Positions 8,501 through 15,059 of a stretch of 28,380 nt of DNA are shown here, piece by piece (within the stretch, counting starts at the first letter, position 1; each line of letters starts with the position of its first letter). This DNA comes from CAZTLE01 sp964614415 (GTDB lineage: Bacteria > Bacteroidota > Bacteroidia > Flavobacteriales > Flavobacteriaceae). The position numbers and the translations under genes are program-made. The stretch spans positions 1 to 28,380 of the forward strand of contig CAZTLE010000028.1 of NCBI GenBank assembly GCA_964614415.1. Reading direction: 5' to 3'. Below the pieces are notes generated by a model, which worked only from the letters and a program-made list of their open reading frames with translations, made no database searches and had not been told where the DNA came from.

Positions 8501-8663
8501 CGTCTACACAGATAGACGTCATGGTCTCACCGGATCCTGTAATTTCTATAGCGGCCGCGTCGGCCGAACATTGTGCCTCACCTGCATAGGAGGCAAACAG
8601 GAAGAAGGAGGCAAAAGCCAACCATTTCCTGAAGGAAGAAGTAAAAAGTACTTGTTTCATCAT
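5595..8663 (-). CDS. Secreted eight-repeat protein with T9SS type A sorting domain
   Basis: A 1022-residue secreted protein. Signal peptide at about residues 1-31 (hydrophobic LAFASFFLFASYAGEAQ). Residues of about 36-930 are eight tandem repeats of about 111-113 residues. Each carries a start like AAIEITGTG, then IC(A/V)DG, GW(V/I)ITD, ALPP, GVCDI-YxRY and GC(F/Y)D(F/L)SN. Three cysteines recur in every repeat, with one more before the first and after the last. Repeats 1 and 2 share ICVDG and ASQTTFDLDG, repeats 3-8 have a shorter PPFDL variant. The C terminus has IFPNPA, VVIYDLQGREV and SSGTYLVRI, the T9SS type A sorting domain, removed on export or surface attachment. The start may be the first or second of two adjacent ATGs. 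No catalytic motif is visible; a surface structural or adhesive role is inference. Confidence 0.93.
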   Translation of the reverse strand: MMKQVLFTSSFRKWLAFASFFLFASYAGEAQCSADAAAIEITGSGETMTSICVDGTADPVDVTIVGTPVGTNNGWIITDSATGDILALPPASQTTFDLDGAGVGVCDIYYVRYEAGTTGIALGSNISGITGCFDLSNAITVYRTDPADAGAIEITGTGETMTSICVDGTGDPIDVTIIGPTVGDNNGWIITDQTTGNILALPPASQTTFDLDGAGVGVCNIYYVRYATGTTGIGLGNNIADITGCFDLSNAITVYRTDPADAAAIEITGTGATTAEICSGDGNADPIDVSIVGAGVGDNNGWIITDQATGNILALPPGPPFDLEGVFEGVCDIYYVRYATGTTGIALGNNLNDIAGCFDLSNPISVTRNEVNGAAIEITGTGATSIDICAGDGVGDPIDVTIVGTGVGDVGGWVITDNATGEILGLPPAPPFDLEGAGAGVCDIWYIRYETGLTGLVLGNNVADLSGCFDFSNPITVNRTGVDAAAIEITGTGATSTIICAGDGIGDPIDVSIVGTGVGTNNGWVITDQATGTILALPPGPPFDLDGAGSGICDIWYIRYEPGLTGLSVGEDVTNLNGCFDLSNPISVNREVTFAPPIFVTGSAGNTTVSICAGDGIPNPIGVTIDGTGVGDVGGWIITDNATGDILALPPAPPFDLEGAGAGVCDIWYIRYANGLSGLATGNNLADLDGCFDLSNPVSVNRLGVDGAAIEIAGTGATTVDICAGDGVGDPIDVDITGAGVGPFNGWVITDQATGTILALPPGPPFDLEGAGDGVCDIWYIRYQTGLMGLEVGENVADLVGCFDFSNPISVNRNGVDGAAIQITGTTSTEVTICASDGIADPIDVEVVGNSVGTNGGWVITDQATGDILALPPAPPFDLDGAGPGVCDIWYIRYEPGLTGLAVGNNLTDLDGCYDFSNPVIVTRVTGNDCEVLNTDDFNLENDLTIFPNPAVNSVNIGYSGTQATRLQVVIYDLQGREVGLREFEAQTETQLDIASLSSGTYLVRISDANSGASVTKKLVKR
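5890..8558 (-). repeat. Eight tandem coding repeats of roughly 335-340 bp
   Basis: Eight in-frame DNA repeats form most of the secreted-protein gene; boundaries are approximate. DNA identity is visibly high in places such as the segments encoding GVCDI(W/Y)Y and NGWVITDQATG, yet synonymous differences are common, so most duplications are not recent. The first two repeats are most alike. Confidence 0.85.
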
Positions 8664-8707
8664 TTAGCATTTTTTATTTGAAGGCAAATTAAATGCGCTA
8701 AATGATG
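8658..8707 (-). promoter_or_regulatory. 11-bp perfect inverted repeat at the start of the repeat-protein gene
   Basis: CATCATTTAGC (8658-8668) and GCTAAATGATG (8697-8707) are perfect inverted copies separated by 28 bases. The gene-proximal arm contains the ATGATG start. On the minus strand the spacer holds TTTAATTTG, one base short of the TAnnTTTG consensus. The arms could be a regulator site, or a hairpin covering the start codon if transcription starts upstream. Confidence 0.4.
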
Positions 8708-8749
8708 AGGAAATGTCAGGTAGCTAACAAAAGAATTCTTTTTTTAGTA

Positions 8750-9085
8750 TTACTTCTGTAGCTCGAGTTTTTCGGCGAAGTAATCACAAAAATCCCGCAT
8801 GGTCGCGCTCATCTTTTCATCGCTCGTGGCGCGTTCGAAAGTATCGGCCATAGCACGCAGGGTTTGATGAAAGAAGATCTTCATCTCATCCAGTGGCATG
8901 TCTTTCGTCCAAAGATCTATTCGCAGGGATTCCCGGGCCTTATGGTCCCAAACCGACAACATGACCGCTTTGGATTCTTCATTGTGAACCCCTCCATCTT
9001 CCGCGCTCCAATGGAGTGCCTCAGGGATCTTATTCTCGTCCAGAGTTACCTTGACCTTTATTTCAGAAGTATGCTGACTTGCCAT
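8750..9085 (-). CDS. gldC: Gliding motility protein GldC
   Basis: Small soluble protein (111 residues) matching GldC: characteristic stretches are HTSEIKVKVTLDEN, KAVMLSVWDHKA, RIDLWTKDMPLDEMK and DEKMSATMRDFCDYFAEK. In Flavobacterium johnsoniae gldB is essential for gliding and gldC enhances it. No signal peptide or membrane span, so it is cytoplasmic by sequence. Its ATG shares one base with the gldB stop (TAATG), so translation is probably coupled to gldB. Family membership is recognised by eye with good confidence; its biochemical role is unknown. Confidence 0.93.
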   Translation of the reverse strand: MASQHTSEIKVKVTLDENKIPEALHWSAEDGGVHNEESKAVMLSVWDHKARESLRIDLWTKDMPLDEMKIFFHQTLRAMADTFERATSDEKMSATMRDFCDYFAEKLELQK

Positions 9086-10047
9086 TATTTGTTGGGTTTG
9101 TATTTCGAATTATTAAAGATACGTTGTGGATCAGCCTGCATAAGTTCCACAAGACTTATGTTGTTGTTCTCCATATAGGCACGCACGATCTGCCATCCTA
9201 TATAGCGACCGATCATACCGGGGGATTCGTTATCGATCTCCAGGTAGAATTTTGAAAACGGTGCCGGGTTGATAAATCTTGGAAGCAACTTCACATCGGT
9301 ACTGTACAGAATCTCATTTTCAATGAAATAGCGCCAGACATCAATTTCATTGTCCTCGGCCCAGACCATTTCCTCCTCGGTATAGCCTATTTTCCGGGCA
9401 TCCGAAGCCTCGGGTAACCAAAGGTCTTTCAGATAGAGTTCTTTTCCGAAGTAGATCATTTGAGCTAGAAATGTACGCTGAGAAGGTCTTACAACCAATT
9501 GCCTTGAATAGGTAGCGGCGACATCGACCGGCAATTGGGACTTCGTTAGATTCTTACCAACATATAGCGGTATGCCATCGTAAAAGGGGTGATCAGCTCC
9601 CAGGTAGCAATCCAGGGCTACGATTAGCAGCGAGTCCGAAAGGATCACGCGATTCTTATAGTCTACGTCGGATGTTGTGGTATATATGCCCGGCTTCTCG
9701 AATTGAGGAAAATAATACTTGATGTGTTTGAACAGATCAGTCAGTTCATCTTCCAGCACCGAGTTTTCGGTGAACACGTCGTTTACTGCGTCGTGCAGTT
9801 GTTGCTGAAGGGTGTCCTGAAAACGGCTTATCCACAAACTGTCGGGAAACTGCGCCGGAAAGAACTGAGGATACTCCCTTTTGAGCTGCGGGAGATCAGC
9901 GGGCGACGCCTGATCGAAGACCCGATCGAATCGGTTTACGGTGACCTCCATGGGAATGCCGACAATCTCTTTCTCTACAGCGTTTTTTTCAGAGCAGGCG
10001 TTCAGAAAAACCAACAAAAAAATACAAATAAGACAGGAATATCGCAT
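9085..10047 (-). CDS. gldB: Gliding motility lipoprotein GldB
   Basis: A 320-residue lipoprotein. The signal sequence ends in a lipobox LNAC with the lipidated Cys at residue 18, followed by SEKN. Internal features match GldB: VNRFDRVFD near the N terminus, LDCYLGADHPFYDGIPLYV in the middle, and ESPGMIGRYIGWQIVRAYMEN near the C terminus. GldB is required for gliding in Flavobacterium and is linked to the envelope machinery coupled to T9SS. The gene precedes gldC with a one-base overlap and diverges from nadE, an arrangement also known for F. johnsoniae. A TACCTTTG element upstream is its likely promoter. Confidence 0.95.
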   Translation of the reverse strand: MRYSCLICIFLLVFLNACSEKNAVEKEIVGIPMEVTVNRFDRVFDQASPADLPQLKREYPQFFPAQFPDSLWISRFQDTLQQQLHDAVNDVFTENSVLEDELTDLFKHIKYYFPQFEKPGIYTTTSDVDYKNRVILSDSLLIVALDCYLGADHPFYDGIPLYVGKNLTKSQLPVDVAATYSRQLVVRPSQRTFLAQMIYFGKELYLKDLWLPEASDARKIGYTEEEMVWAEDNEIDVWRYFIENEILYSTDVKLLPRFINPAPFSKFYLEIDNESPGMIGRYIGWQIVRAYMENNNISLVELMQADPQRIFNNSKYKPNK

Positions 10048-10105
10048 GGATTTTAATCTTTCAGACCTTTAAACGTCCTTCCTTTTTTAAAATTTCACTT
10101 TGACG

Positions 10106-10113
10106 TATTTTTG
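10106..10113 (+). promoter_or_regulatory. Putative -7 promoter element for nadE
   Basis: TATTTTTG matches TAnnTTTG and lies about 40 bases before the nadE ATG. No clear -33 TTG is seen 17-20 bases upstream. Confidence 0.45.
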
Positions 10114-10118
10114 TGCGG

Positions 10119-10126
10119 CAAAGGTA
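10119..10126 (-). promoter_or_regulatory. Putative -7 promoter element for gldBC
   Basis: Minus strand reads TACCTTTG, an exact TAnnTTTG match about 70 bases ahead of gldB. It lies only six bases from the nadE element on the other strand, so the two divergent promoters overlap and may compete. Confidence 0.45.
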
Positions 10127-10153
10127 TTATTATAATCGTTTAAAACGAACATC

Positions 10154-10945
10154 ATGCAGACCGAAAAAGTGACCGACCATATTGTGAACTGGCTAAAGGA
10201 TTATGCCAATGGAGCCAAAATGAATGGTTTTGTTGTTGGCGTAAGCGGAGGAATTGACTCTGCGGTGACATCCAGTTTATGTGCACTGACCGGTTTGCCA
10301 ACCCTTTGCGTGGAAATGCCCATTCACCAGGCACAGAGCCAGGTGACCCGCGCTCAGGAGCATATTGCCCAGCTAAAAGAGCGATTTGACAACGTGACCG
10401 ATGCGCGTGTGGATCTTACCCCGGTTTTCGAAGAATTCAAAACGGAAACACCCCCCGTAGAGGACGATACGCTTCTGGAACTCTCGTTGGCCAACTCACG
10501 TGCCCGCCTGCGGATGACCACCTTGTACTATTTTGCCGGGTTAGAACGACGATTGGTTGCCGGTACCGGAAATAAGGTGGAAGACTTCGGAGTGGGCTTT
10601 TTTACGAAGTACGGAGATGGTGGAGTCGACCTAAGCCCAATTGCCGATCTACTAAAGAGCGAGGTATATGAAGTGGGGCGTCATGTTGGAGTGCCGGAGT
10701 CCATTATGAAGGCCGCTCCAACCGATGGACTTTTTGGCGATAGCCGCACAGATGAGGACCAAATCGGGGCCACTTATAACGAATTGGAATGGGCCATGCG
10801 GATGCAGGATGAGGGCAAGGTACCAGAGGACTTTTCCGGAAGGCAGAAAGAAGCTTATGAAATCTATCTGCGCTTTAACAGGGCGAATCAGCACAAAATG
10901 GTCCCTATTCCAGTGTGTGAAATACCCCTAAAATTCAAGGAATAA
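10154..10945 (+). CDS. nadE: NH3-dependent NAD(+) synthetase NadE
   Basis: Last step of NAD synthesis: ATP-dependent amidation of nicotinic acid adenine dinucleotide using ammonia. The 263-residue protein has the N-type ATP pyrophosphatase P-loop SGGIDSA at about residues 31-37 and the family motifs TGNKVEDFGVGFFTKYGDGG and DLSPIADLLKSEVY in the second half, plus APTDGLFGDSRTDEDQIG. There is no N-terminal nitrilase/glutaminase domain, so this is the short ammonia-dependent form and not a truncated long form. It diverges from gldBC and is followed after 153 bases by the response regulator gene on the same strand. Confidence 0.96.
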   Translation: MQTEKVTDHIVNWLKDYANGAKMNGFVVGVSGGIDSAVTSSLCALTGLPTLCVEMPIHQAQSQVTRAQEHIAQLKERFDNVTDARVDLTPVFEEFKTETPPVEDDTLLELSLANSRARLRMTTLYYFAGLERRLVAGTGNKVEDFGVGFFTKYGDGGVDLSPIADLLKSEVYEVGRHVGVPESIMKAAPTDGLFGDSRTDEDQIGATYNELEWAMRMQDEGKVPEDFSGRQKEAYEIYLRFNRANQHKMVPIPVCEIPLKFKE

Positions 10946-11046
10946 TTAGTTCTTCAACGAGTATTCGTGACGTTAAACGAAATTCCCAGAGTAGAAATCA
11001 TCTTTTTGTTAGCTTTGATTTGTAGTATTAATATTACAAAAACCTC

Positions 11047-11081
11047 ACACTTATCTCATTTTTTGGTTGTAAGTGTTTTTT
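11047..11081 (+). terminator. Weak terminator-like hairpin between nadE and the response regulator
   Basis: ACACTTA (11047-11053) pairs with TAAGTGT (11070-11076), with a 16-base loop and a T-run after the second arm. It could end the nadE transcript or attenuate read-through into the regulator gene starting at 11099. The stem is short and A/T-rich, so this is tentative. Confidence 0.4.
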
Positions 11082-11098
11082 AAAAACAGCTTTAAAGA

Positions 11099-11728
11099 AT
11101 GAAAAAGATTGTTATTGCAGATCATCACCCTGTTACGCGAAAGGGAATAGCCTGCATGCTGAAGAAAAATGATAATTTTTCGATCGTCGCAAAAGCTAAC
11201 AACGGTGAAGAACTCTATAAGAATTTACAGGACTTTAAACCTGATATATTGGTAATGGAGATTGATATGCCACAGATTAACGGCATAAATGCGCTGCGAA
11301 ATATCAAGGCGGAGTTTCCTGAAACACGTGTTATTATTTTCTCAACACATCCCGAAGAAATTTATGCACTGCGTTCCATCAAATCGGGTGCGGCGGGATA
11401 TGTACCTAAAACAGCTTCTACAAAAGTATTTCTGAAAGCCTTAAAGCAGGTAGCAAAGGGAGGTATCTTCCTGAACGAAGAACTCACCTCGACATTTACA
11501 AGTCGGAATGTAGGTGAAACCAGTGCTATAAGCCGCTACAAGAAATTGTCTTCCCGTGAAATCGAAGTGCTCAACTTGCTTTCCAGCGGAAAACGAAATA
11601 AAGATATCGCCAACGCGCTCAACATTAACGAAAAAACCGTTAGTACCTATAAAACGCGTTTGCTGAAGAAACTGAAAGTGGACAACCTGGCGGATCTCAT
11701 CCACCAATCGCGAATGTTCCAGTTCTAA
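11099..11728 (+). CDS. NarL/LuxR-type response regulator with atypical receiver
   Basis: A 209-residue protein with an N-terminal receiver domain (about 1-120) and a C-terminal LuxR-type helix-turn-helix (about 148-195: SSREIEVLNLLSSGKRNKDIA then NEKTVSTYKTRLLKKL). The receiver has the usual conserved Ser/Thr (about 82-83) and Lys 104 in GYVPKT. However the phospho-acceptor site, normally Asp in a (L/M)DIxMP motif, is Glu 54 (VMEIDMPQING), and the usual N-terminal acidic pair is D8-H9 (ADHHPV). Standard Asp phosphorylation is therefore unlikely; it may be constitutively active-like or regulated otherwise. As I recall, related flavobacterial regulators also carry Glu here. No histidine kinase gene is adjacent. 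Targets unknown. Confidence 0.92.
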   Translation: MKKIVIADHHPVTRKGIACMLKKNDNFSIVAKANNGEELYKNLQDFKPDILVMEIDMPQINGINALRNIKAEFPETRVIIFSTHPEEIYALRSIKSGAAGYVPKTASTKVFLKALKQVAKGGIFLNEELTSTFTSRNVGETSAISRYKKLSSREIEVLNLLSSGKRNKDIANALNINEKTVSTYKTRLLKKLKVDNLADLIHQSRMFQF

Positions 11729-11746
11729 AAATTCTTATCAGAATAT

Positions 11747-11775
11747 GAAAAGCCCGGTGTGAATCGGGTTTTTTT
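11747..11775. terminator. Terminator after the response regulator
   Basis: CCCG (11753-11756) and CGGG (11765-11768) form a short stem with an 8-base loop, flanked by AAAA on the left and seven T on the right. It fits termination of the plus-strand regulator gene and may also act on the dnaG transcript arriving from the other side. Confidence 0.6.
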
Positions 11776-11836
11776 GTTAGAATCGTTTTTGTGGAATGGG
11801 AACACCCCCCAAAGAATAGGTGATGTCTTTCTTGAG

Positions 11837-13756
11837 TTACGTGTATTCCCTGATAATCTCGAGCATTTCCATGCGCATGCCTTCATCCTTCGTATTGATA
11901 TCCTGAGAGATATCATTAATGATATTCTGAATTAACAGGTGTCGCAACCTGAGTATGTTCGAATTCACCCGTAACGGAATGTCGTCTTCCATAGATTTCG
12001 GATAGATATCTTTGCGCTCCCAATTGGCTCTTTTATAGTTTTCGTATTTCATGGAAATATCGGTCACCAGATCCATTTGCCTGGCATCTATCTTATCCAT
12101 GAAATTATCCACTTTTACATCGGCTCCCTGAAGCAGATCTGCGATAATTAGTTTGTAGAGCGTTTGAAAGTCCTCGTTGGCAAAATCGATCTCATCTTCC
12201 TGAAGGTTCAGGTAGATCACCTCGCACACTTTTTTCGTCTGCATTTCCACTTTGGGAATTCCCAGTCCATTCTCCCCTATCTCCATGAAAACTGTCTCGA
12301 ACTCCCCTTCAAGGGCTCCATAATTCAACAGCAATTCAATGATCTCGCGTTCCAGTTCATACTGTACATCCACTTTCGAGGCGGGTGCAACGGTCGGGTC
12401 GGCCACCGTCATGGGTTGTGGCTCTTTCTTCGCCTTTTGATACGCATCACGCTGATCCTTCTGAAGGATTTGCGCCAGAGTGTTGAAAAGGACTTCTTCC
12501 GAAATATCCATGATCCGGGCACATTCCTTAATGTACACTTCCCGCTTGATCACATCGGGGATCTTGGATACACTAACCACCATATCCCGTATGGTCTCTG
12601 CTTTTTGAATAGGATCGTTCTTTGCCTGATCAGCTAACAACGAAGCTTTGAAGTTGATGAAATCGCTGGCATTCTCTTCCAGGTAAAGTGTAAGTTCCTC
12701 AAGCGTATTACTTTTGGCAAAGCTATCGGGATCCTCCCCTTCCGGGAAGGTGCATATCTTCACATTCATCCCCTGTTCGAGGATGAGATCAATACCTCGC
12801 AGCGAAGCGCGTAATCCCGCTGCATCTCCATCAAAAAGTACTGTAATATTCTTGGTTAGCCTGCTGATAAGCCTGATCTGTTCCGGGGTGAGTGCCGTTC
12901 CGGAGGAAGAGACAACATTTTTAATCCCGGTTTGATAAAACTGGATCACATCGGTATACCCTTCCACTAGGTAGCAATTGTCCTCTTTGGCGATCGACTG
13001 TTTGGCGTGATAAATCCCGTAAAGTACTTTGCTCTTGTGGTAAATATCGCTTTCGGGAGAATTCAGGTATTTGGCGGCCTTTTTATCCGAGGTTAGGATA
13101 CGACCTCCAAACCCCAACGTACGGCCGCTCATACTTGAAATAGGAAAGATCACCCTACCTCTGAACCGATCAAATTTCTTGTCCTCTTTGACTATGGTAA
13201 GCCCCGTCTTTTCCAAATACTCCAACTGATAGCCCTCTTCTAATGCGCGATTGGTTAGGGCCTCCCATTGGTTGGGAGAGTATCCCAATTGAAAGGTCTT
13301 AATAGTTTCTTCTGAAAACCCCCGTTCCTTGAAATAGGTGCCGCCAATGGCCTTTCCTTCCTCTGAATTCAATAGAGTGTCATGAAAATAGTCCCGGGCA
13401 AACTCGCTGACAAGATATAAGCTCTCACGTTCATTGGCCTGCTGTTTCTGCTCGTCGGTTTGCTCGGTCTCCTCTACCTCGATCCCATATTTTTTGGCGA
13501 GGTATTTAATCGCCTCCGGATAGCTGAAGTGTTCGTGCTCCATGAGGAAGGTGACTACATTGCCTCCTTTTCCACTTGAAAAGTCTTTCCAGATCTGTTT
13601 CACGGGAGATACCATAAAACTGGGAGTACGCTCATCCGTAAAAGGGCTTAGTCCTTTGAAGTTGCTCCCGGACTTCTTGAGTTGCACAAAATCACCGATC
13701 ACCTCCTCTACACGAGCGGTTTCAAACACAGTATCGATGGTATTCCTAGAGATCAA
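11837..13756 (-). CDS. dnaG: DNA primase DnaG, zinc ligands absent
   Basis: Replicative primase of 639 residues that lays RNA primers at the fork. The N-terminal CHC2-like domain (about 1-95) keeps the family framework (TPSF, SGKGG, FLMEHEH) but where other primases have Cys-Pro-Phe-His and Cys-x-x-Cys it has SPFT (37-40) and DFSS (58-61), so all four zinc ligands are gone. The catalytic core is intact: RFRGRVIFPI (197-206), FGGR, then the TOPRIM domain with E265 in VEGYTD, D309 and D311 in FDGDAAG and EDPDS (341-345). The C-terminal third would be the helicase-binding region. The start is TTG at 13756 (MISRNTIDTV), the conserved N terminus as I recall it for flavobacterial DnaG. Confidence 0.96.
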   Translation of the reverse strand: MISRNTIDTVFETARVEEVIGDFVQLKKSGSNFKGLSPFTDERTPSFMVSPVKQIWKDFSSGKGGNVVTFLMEHEHFSYPEAIKYLAKKYGIEVEETEQTDEQKQQANERESLYLVSEFARDYFHDTLLNSEEGKAIGGTYFKERGFSEETIKTFQLGYSPNQWEALTNRALEEGYQLEYLEKTGLTIVKEDKKFDRFRGRVIFPISSMSGRTLGFGGRILTSDKKAAKYLNSPESDIYHKSKVLYGIYHAKQSIAKEDNCYLVEGYTDVIQFYQTGIKNVVSSSGTALTPEQIRLISRLTKNITVLFDGDAAGLRASLRGIDLILEQGMNVKICTFPEGEDPDSFAKSNTLEELTLYLEENASDFINFKASLLADQAKNDPIQKAETIRDMVVSVSKIPDVIKREVYIKECARIMDISEEVLFNTLAQILQKDQRDAYQKAKKEPQPMTVADPTVAPASKVDVQYELEREIIELLLNYGALEGEFETVFMEIGENGLGIPKVEMQTKKVCEVIYLNLQEDEIDFANEDFQTLYKLIIADLLQGADVKVDNFMDKIDARQMDLVTDISMKYENYKRANWERKDIYPKSMEDDIPLRVNSNILRLRHLLIQNIINDISQDINTKDEGMRMEMLEIIREYT

Positions 13757-13875
13757 GCGGTTCTTGTTTTTCAGTGTAAAAGATACGGAAGTTTGGTCTT
13801 TTACCTACCCATTGGGTGAACCGTAAAAATAGCAATATTTTGAGGGAAATCCAGTCTTCGCACTCAGGTATTCTG

Positions 13876-13917
13876 AAAAAAGAAAGAGCCCTTAAACAAT
13901 TACGTTTCAGGGCCCTC
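13876..13917 (-). terminator. Terminator of the ECF sigma operon
   Basis: On the minus strand, GAGGGCCCTGAAAC (13917-13904) pairs with GTTTAAGGGCTC (13897-13886) with small mismatches, followed by TTTCTTTTTTC. It lies about 30 bases after the stop of the gene ending at 13946 and ahead of dnaG. Confidence 0.8.
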
Positions 13918-13945
13918 ATTCGAAAATGAAACAAAGCTCGATTTC

Positions 13946-15010
13946 CTAGTCCATATCAAAACGCAGTCCGAGGGAGACATTGCGCTGTTCGACCGGGTTG
14001 TCTTTGAAAATCGGATTGAGATCATACTTCACATAGAGCGCTGCACCTCGCCATCCTATGTATCCGCTAAGACCATATACAAATCGATTCACATTGTAGT
14101 CGTCCTTGATTTTCAGTTTTACATTTTCACCGTCCTCGTCGTATTTCAATTTTTGACGGGCTCCGAGGTTGATTCCGGCATATCCGCCCACTCCGATCTT
14201 AAGTTTCCGGTGTGTATAATAACGTACGAAGCCATTTTCACGCTCAACCTTGTTATAGGGACCGAATTCGAAATGGACCGGAATCACGAGGTTATCCATC
14301 CGGAATTTGGACTTGTCCAGGTTCACGGGAAATTCTGTAAGTACGGTTTGTTCTCCTACCTCCTCTACGATCCGGTTGTCGGTTGGCTTTAATCCATTGA
14401 ACTGAAAGGAAAATCCATATTTGAAACGCAGCCAGTTTGTATTCCGGAAGACCCTTGTTTTCCAGGCCCATCCCAGTTCGGCAAAGCGGCTTCCCCCTAC
14501 TTTAAAGTCTGAATCATTGAGCGATTCACCTTCGGTGATCACATTGTTCAAACCAAAGGCAAAAACAAATTCAGAGCGTGTACGGCGGTCCTTTTTTCTT
14601 CTCCTGTTGGGCTTGATATCGATGATCCGGTCGTTAGCGAAGAGTTTAATATTAAGGGATCGGTTGTCATCACCAGCCTGTTCCTCGGGGCCATTTCGCT
14701 GCAGTAATGAAATCTTGTTGTCTATTATTGCCAGTCGGTTTTCTATATTGAGCGCCCTTTTTTCGGCTGCCTCTTTTTTTAGATCATCCGCCTCAGCTTC
14801 GGTAATTTCTCCCTTTTCGAGTCGATCATTGATGGCTTCAACCTCATCCTTAAGGGCATCCTTTTCCTCGTCGACAATACGTTCCCTGGAGGCTTCCAGC
14901 AGCTGTATCTCCTCTTCTACGATGGGACTTGTAGTTCCTTCCTGAGCATTCAATGAGGTCAAGGCTAGCGCCCACACCGCCATCGCGATGCAATAGGTAA
15001 TCATTTTCAT
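13946..15010 (-). CDS. Secreted coiled-coil plus beta-barrel-like envelope protein of the sigma operon
   Basis: No named family recognised. From ATG at 15010 (MKMITYCIAMAVWALALTSLNAQ) it has 354 residues with a clear signal peptide. Residues of about 30-110 are strongly charged and helical (Glu/Lys/Asp-rich), likely a coiled coil. The rest, after a basic linker NRRRKKDRRTR, alternates aromatic and polar residues and ends in NVSLGLRFDMD, as in PorT/OmpW-like small outer-membrane beta barrels of Bacteroidota. The frame is open 23 codons upstream, but those residues do not look like a signal peptide. It is the last gene of the ECF sigma operon, 49 bases after the membrane protein gene, and is followed by a strong terminator. 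The sigma factor may control or sense this envelope component; that is inference. Confidence 0.82.
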   Translation of the reverse strand: MKMITYCIAMAVWALALTSLNAQEGTTSPIVEEEIQLLEASRERIVDEEKDALKDEVEAINDRLEKGEITEAEADDLKKEAAEKRALNIENRLAIIDNKISLLQRNGPEEQAGDDNRSLNIKLFANDRIIDIKPNRRRKKDRRTRSEFVFAFGLNNVITEGESLNDSDFKVGGSRFAELGWAWKTRVFRNTNWLRFKYGFSFQFNGLKPTDNRIVEEVGEQTVLTEFPVNLDKSKFRMDNLVIPVHFEFGPYNKVERENGFVRYYTHRKLKIGVGGYAGINLGARQKLKYDEDGENVKLKIKDDYNVNRFVYGLSGYIGWRGAALYVKYDLNPIFKDNPVEQRNVSLGLRFDMD

Positions 15011-15059
15011 AGTGTTCGTTTTTAGTGCTCCGAAGTAGAGCGTAGATTGATGAATGTTT

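Noticed and set aside
5890..8558. Tandem repeats considered as CRISPR or another non-coding array
   Set aside because: The unit is about 335-340 bp, keeps one reading frame throughout and encodes a coherent domain.
10154..10945. Possible truncated NadE because it lacks a glutaminase domain
   Set aside because: The length and motifs fit the separate ammonia-dependent NadE family, so it is complete.
12164..12637. Plus-strand reading frame of 157 codons inside dnaG
   Set aside because: Antisense to a conserved part of dnaG, with biased composition expected from the opposite strand.
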